A program made the translations under genes and the position numbers. Below the pieces are notes generated by a model. That model was not told the origin of the DNA. It saw nothing but the letters and a program-made list of their open reading frames with translations, and ran no database searches. Shown piece by piece: positions 60,445 through 64,000 of a DNA stretch of 64,000 nucleotides (position 1 is its first letter; every line of letters starts with the position of its first letter). The DNA comes from Bacteroidota bacterium (lineage in GTDB: Bacteria > Bacteroidota > Bacteroidia > UBA4408). Where the stretch lies: contig JADKCP010000003.1 in assembly GCA_016718805.1 (NCBI GenBank), positions 186,001 to 250,000 on the forward strand. Reading direction: 5' to 3'.

Positions 60445-62049
60445 ATGACAAAATTTAAAAATGAGAATATTTTAAAAAAAATAAGGACCCGTAAGCTTAA
60501 GCTTGAAGATTATAAAGTTATCGCAAGTTTACAATTACTCTGCTTTCCTGATATGATACCTTGGAAGCTAGAACAATTTCAAAACATTGTTGAAATATTT
60601 CCGGAAGGGCAGATTTGCATTGAATATAATGGAGATATTATTGCCTCCTCCTGTTCCCTCTTAATCGACAGCAGCAAATATTCAGAATCATCAAGCTGGC
60701 ATGAACTTACCGACAATGGATATATTAACAATCACCAAGCGGATGGTGATACACTTTATGGGATGGAGATTATGGTACACCCGGATTTTAGAAATATGAA
60801 ACTAGCAAGAAGAATGTACGAGATACGCAAAAAAACGGCTGTTCAATTAAATGCAAAAAAGATTTCTATAGGAGGTAGAATTCCAAATTATCATAAGCAT
60901 CAAAATGAAATGAATGTTTATGATTATGTAAATGCTGTGACTGATAAAAAGATATTTGATCCGGTGCTTACCACACAATTAGCAAATGGCTTTTCTCTAA
61001 AAAAAGTATTACCCAATTACCTTCCAAATGATAAGGAGTCTTGTGGTTATGCAACCTATCTCGAATGGACTAATTTTCAATACAGTGATTTATTAGAACA
61101 CAATGGTTCACGATACGTCAGAGTTGCCGCTGTGCAATACCAGATGCGTACAATTAATAATTTCGATGAATTTGCTACACATTGTGAATATTTTGTTGAT
61201 GTGGCATCAGATTACCGTAGCGATTTTGTTGTATTCCCTGAAATGATTACCATGCAATTGCTCTCGTTTATGCCAAATGAACAGCCTGCTAAATCTGCAA
61301 GACGTTTAAGTGAATTTACCGATGAATATGTAAAACTCTTCAATCATCTATCTATCAAATACAACATAAACATTGTTGCCGGATCGCATCTAAATGTAGA
61401 ACATGATGACCTGTATAATATATCTTATTTATTCCGAAGAGACGGAACTATAGGAAAGCAATATAAAATTCAAATTACTCCCCATGAAAAAAAATGGTGG
61501 GGTGTAAAGGGTGGAAATAAAATTGAAGTTTTTGATACCGACTGTGGAAAAATTGCCATTGCAATTTGTTACGATGTTCAATTCCCTGAACTTGTTAGGA
61601 TTGCTGCTGTGAAAGGAGCTCAAATTCTTTTTGTTCCATACAACACAGACGAACGTAGAGGATATTTAAGGGTTAGGTATTGCGCTCAAGCCAGAGCAAT
61701 TGAAAATCAAATGTATGTGGCGATTACTGGTTGTGTTGGCAACCTTCCAAGAGTAGAAAATTTAGATATACATTTTTCACAATCCGCAATTTTCACTCCT
61801 TCAGACGTGGAGTTTTCCCGAGAAGGAATAGCGACAGAAGCAACCCCTAATACTGAAACAATTATTTACCAAGATTTGGATTTACAATTGCTCAAAAGAA
61901 ATCGGGAATATGGTACTGTGCAACCTTGGAACGATCTCAGAAGTGACTTATATGAAGTAATTCAAAAACATAATGAATCAAGCGGTATTTCTGCAACTTC
62001 CGGAGGAAAAGTAAGACCTAACAATCAGATAAGTGTAATTAACCGATAA
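60445..62049 (+). CDS. Bifunctional GNAT acetyltransferase/carbon-nitrogen hydrolase
   Basis: 534 residues, two domains. Residues 15-205 are a GNAT fold (MEIMVHPDFRNMKLARRMYE is the CoA-binding loop region). Residues 225-515 are a nitrilase-superfamily amidase with the triad Glu in VVFPEMIT (near 266), Lys in IQITPHEKKWWG (near 350) and Cys in AIAICYDVQFPE (near 375). This fusion is known in Bacteroidota and other phyla; the substrate is not. The acetyltransferase may label a substrate that the amidase half then processes. Followed after 11 bp by the universal stress gene. Confidence 0.92.
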   Translation: MTKFKNENILKKIRTRKLKLEDYKVIASLQLLCFPDMIPWKLEQFQNIVEIFPEGQICIEYNGDIIASSCSLLIDSSKYSESSSWHELTDNGYINNHQADGDTLYGMEIMVHPDFRNMKLARRMYEIRKKTAVQLNAKKISIGGRIPNYHKHQNEMNVYDYVNAVTDKKIFDPVLTTQLANGFSLKKVLPNYLPNDKESCGYATYLEWTNFQYSDLLEHNGSRYVRVAAVQYQMRTINNFDEFATHCEYFVDVASDYRSDFVVFPEMITMQLLSFMPNEQPAKSARRLSEFTDEYVKLFNHLSIKYNINIVAGSHLNVEHDDLYNISYLFRRDGTIGKQYKIQITPHEKKWWGVKGGNKIEVFDTDCGKIAIAICYDVQFPELVRIAAVKGAQILFVPYNTDERRGYLRVRYCAQARAIENQMYVAITGCVGNLPRVENLDIHFSQSAIFTPSDVEFSREGIATEATPNTETIIYQDLDLQLLKRNREYGTVQPWNDLRSDLYEVIQKHNESSGISATSGGKVRPNNQISVINR

Positions 62050-62060
62050 AATGAAATACG

Positions 62061-62912
62061 ATGAAAAATTTTAAACTGAATACCATTCTTGTGCCTACTG
62101 ACTTTTCAGAAACGGCACAAAATGCATTAAATCATGCGATTCCACTTTCAAAAAAGTCTTTCGCAAAAATTGTACTTCTTCATGTTGTTGAATCTTCTGT
62201 TTTTGTTTCACCTATAGATTTGATTTCCTCAGGATATATCATTTCTCAAATGAATGATGATTCAAAGGCAAATCTCAAATTCATGTCTGATAAACTTGTG
62301 AAAGAACATAATATTGAAATAGAAATCGCATCTTTTAGTGGTAATGTTTTCGATAATATAATTCAAGCTGTATATATATATGATGCCGATTTAATTGTAA
62401 TGGGTTCAAATAGTGCAACTGGACTAAAGGAATGGTTATTTGGAAGCACCGCATTTAATGTTGTAGATACCGCACTCGTACCGGTTTTAACTTTTAGTTT
62501 AAATTCCAATACATGCAATTTCAAAAAAATAGTCTTCCCCTTTAATGACAATCTCCTCACCCTTAAAAAAATTGAACAAGTGACAGTTCTATCAAAAATA
62601 TTTAATGCAACTATATTGCTTTTTGGATTTACTGATAGTCACTTAATTTCAAATATGTCAATTATAAGGAAAAAGGGATATAACCTGCAAAAAATATTTG
62701 CTGAGGAGGGTATTTCAAGTTCTTTAACCCTTTCACATGGAGATGATTATGCTGATGAGATTCTGAAATTTGCGAACACTGAATCTGCAGATATTATTAC
62801 TGTTGTTGCAAGTAAAAACCATGGCGCCGACAAGGATTTTAAATTAAAACCAGATAAAAAATTGGTGAACCATTCAGGAATCCCAGTGCTTTGTGTACCT
62901 GTTCAAGATTGA
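62061..62912 (+). CDS. Universal stress protein, two USP domains
   Basis: 283 residues: two UspA-like domains (5-148 and 150-283). The first has ILVPTDFSETAQNALNHA and the ATP-binding loop GSNSATGLKEWLFGST, matching G-2x-G-9x-G(S/T). The second lacks a clear ATP loop (VASKNHGADKDFKLKP), as in many tandem USPs. Cytosolic, linked to survival under starvation or low oxygen. It is 11 bp downstream of the GNAT-nitrilase gene, hence in one transcript, likely under the Crp/Fnr site. Confidence 0.93.
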   Translation: MKNFKLNTILVPTDFSETAQNALNHAIPLSKKSFAKIVLLHVVESSVFVSPIDLISSGYIISQMNDDSKANLKFMSDKLVKEHNIEIEIASFSGNVFDNIIQAVYIYDADLIVMGSNSATGLKEWLFGSTAFNVVDTALVPVLTFSLNSNTCNFKKIVFPFNDNLLTLKKIEQVTVLSKIFNATILLFGFTDSHLISNMSIIRKKGYNLQKIFAEEGISSSLTLSHGDDYADEILKFANTESADIITVVASKNHGADKDFKLKPDKKLVNHSGIPVLCVPVQD

Positions 62913-63272
62913 AGAAACTTTAAGATAATTAATCTGCACGCACTAAACACTAAAATAGCTAAAGATCTCATAGAGTTAGTAAGTATGAACTGCAAAATCT
63001 CCTCCAATAGAATTTAATGATCATACAAACAGATGCTGTTTTATAAAAATACCCAAAGTAGATAACGACAACCCATATTGCTCATTACATTAATTGGTGG
63101 AAACGAAAGTAAGTGTGCTTAAGCAAAGAAAGATAGCTATTAATTTGATGATAATAGCGCTGTTAGGGTCTTCTCAAAAGCATTGAAAAACAGCGCAAAG
63201 AAATTCGGAACGGTGCCAATTCAATAAATATACTCTGCTTCATTTAAGATGTATATTTGACGAAAATTCAAA
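62913..63272. other. Intergenic stretch before the antiporter gene
   Basis: 360 bp with no frame of note and no terminator that I can defend. A TTTGA-N7-TCAAA pair at 63255-63271 is a poor match to the Crp/Fnr site because the spacer is three bases too long. Confidence 0.5.
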
Positions 63273-64000
63273 ATGGATATTTTTCACTTAATTTCCTTAA
63301 TAATTGTAATATCAGCAGCGTTCGCTTACCTGAATTTTCGTTTTTTGAAATTGCCCGCCTCCATCGGGTTGATGCTAATGTCTCTTGGGCTATCGCTACT
63401 TGTATTATTAGCTGGAAATTTCTTTCCTTCAATCAAACAAAAAATTGCTACAGAGGTATTAGGAATCAATTTTAGTGATTTGTTACTTGAAGGTATGTTG
63501 AGTTTCATGCTCTTTGCAGGTGCAATTCATGTAAAATTCGCTGATTTAAAATCGGAAAAGTTGAACATTCTACTTTTATCAACCGTCAGCGTTTTAATAA
63601 GCACTTTCGTTATTGGTATTTCAGCTTTTTACTTATTTAATTTTTTAGGAATTAATGTTCAATTAATTCATTCACTCTTGTTTGGAGCTTTAATTTCACC
63701 AACTGATCCAATTGCTGTATTGAGTATTCTTAAAAGTGCAGGTGTTTCAAGATCATTGGAAACAAAAATGGCTGGCGAATCTCTTTTTAATGATGGTGTT
63801 GCTGTTGTTGTGTTCATTACAATTCTTCAATTTGCATTACCCAATGCAAGTATTACTATTTTCAACGTATTGTTGCTTTTTGGACAAGAAGCTTTAGGAG
63901 GTTTAATTTTAGGACTTGCCATTGGTTGGATAAGCTTTAAACTTATAGCTAGTATTGATAATTACCAAGTTGAAGTTTTAATTACATTGGCCATGGTCAT
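63273..64000 (+). CDS. CPA1-type Na+/H+ antiporter (3' end outside window)
   Basis: The first 242 residues of a polytopic antiporter from ATG 63273, running off the window. Membrane helices appear from residue 1 (HLISLIIVISAAFAYL). The ion-site motifs are SPTDPIAVLSIL (Thr-Asp-Pro) and GESLFNDGVAVVVF (Asn-Asp), both diagnostic of the NhaP/CPA1 family. It likely exchanges Na+ or K+ for H+ and supports pH and salt stress. It sits downstream of the stress genes, 360 bp after the USP gene, so it may have its own promoter. Confidence 0.9.
   Translation, partial: MDIFHLISLIIVISAAFAYLNFRFLKLPASIGLMLMSLGLSLLVLLAGNFFPSIKQKIATEVLGINFSDLLLEGMLSFMLFAGAIHVKFADLKSEKLNILLLSTVSVLISTFVIGISAFYLFNFLGINVQLIHSLLFGALISPTDPIAVLSILKSAGVSRSLETKMAGESLFNDGVAVVVFITILQFALPNASITIFNVLLLFGQEALGGLILGLAIGWISFKLIASIDNYQVEVLITLAMV

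Overview
The window is AT-rich chromosomal DNA from a member of the Bacteroidota. The evidence is four-fold: several secreted proteins end in a type IX secretion (T9SS) type A sorting domain, the promoters carry the Bacteroidota -7 box TAnnTTTG, TTG and GTG starts are common, and the gene families (OmpA with thrombospondin type 3 repeats, BrkB, CsbD/YtxH, DUF389, GNAT-nitrilase fusion) are usual there. Genus cannot be read from the sequence. I found no tRNA, rRNA, CRISPR array, insertion sequence or phage module.

Layout. 1-6.4 kb: the end of an unknown gene and two large T9SS-exported proteins, each followed by a strong terminator. 6.4-20.8 kb: housekeeping genes, namely lpxB, a SpoIID-like protein, a cold shock protein, comEC, a YciO/Sua5-like protein, a SpoIIE-type phosphatase, a transaldolase, a flavoprotein of the dihydrolipoamide dehydrogenase fold that lacks the redox cysteines, an AddA/RecB-like helicase-nuclease and an M13 peptidase. 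21-25 kb: a giant repeat-rich T9SS protein. 25-57 kb: a long, almost wholly minus-strand block of envelope and stress genes (coiled-coil lipoprotein, OmpA, DUF2541-like proteins, LEA2, DUF748, two CsbD proteins, YtxH, a small membrane protein, CHRD lipoprotein, BrkB, a BamA-like outer-membrane protein, an MlaEFD lipid transporter, a Dps remnant, a glycosyltransferase with a GH130 enzyme). It ends in a CheB-CheR-PAS-histidine kinase-receiver-HPt protein, two lone receivers and an AraC-type regulator. 58-64 kb: a plus-strand set of DUF389 membrane protein, Crp/Fnr regulator, GNAT-nitrilase, universal stress protein and a Na+/H+ antiporter cut by the window edge.

Main discovery. Twelve promoters in the 25-57 kb block share one architecture on the minus strand: GTGAA-N3-TAYAA-N16-TATAA-N22-CAnCTTTG. 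The distance from GTGAA to the CAnCTTTG box is 51 bp in ten of them and 50 bp in two. The two TAYAA/TATAA boxes lie 21 bp apart, and at 39813-39876 both half-sites are complete (GTGAAnnnTATAA-like). This geometry (direct half-sites 21 bp apart, the inner one replacing the -33 element) is that of AraC-family activation. The AraC-type gene at 55815-56402 carries such a promoter itself and sits beside the hybrid kinase and receivers. I infer a signalling-controlled general-stress/envelope regulon, a possible Bacteroidota counterpart to the sigma-B regulon, which also contains CsbD, YtxH and Dps in Bacillus.

Second theme. Between 42.48 and 47.78 kb, four genes (BamA-like, mlaD, mlaF, glycosyltransferase) are each broken by one or two small frameshifts while their motifs stay intact. 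This is either recent decay or a patch of poor sequence. A third theme is an FNR-like palindrome at 60342-60357, centred about -42 from the predicted start of the GNAT-nitrilase transcript, just downstream of the Crp/Fnr gene.
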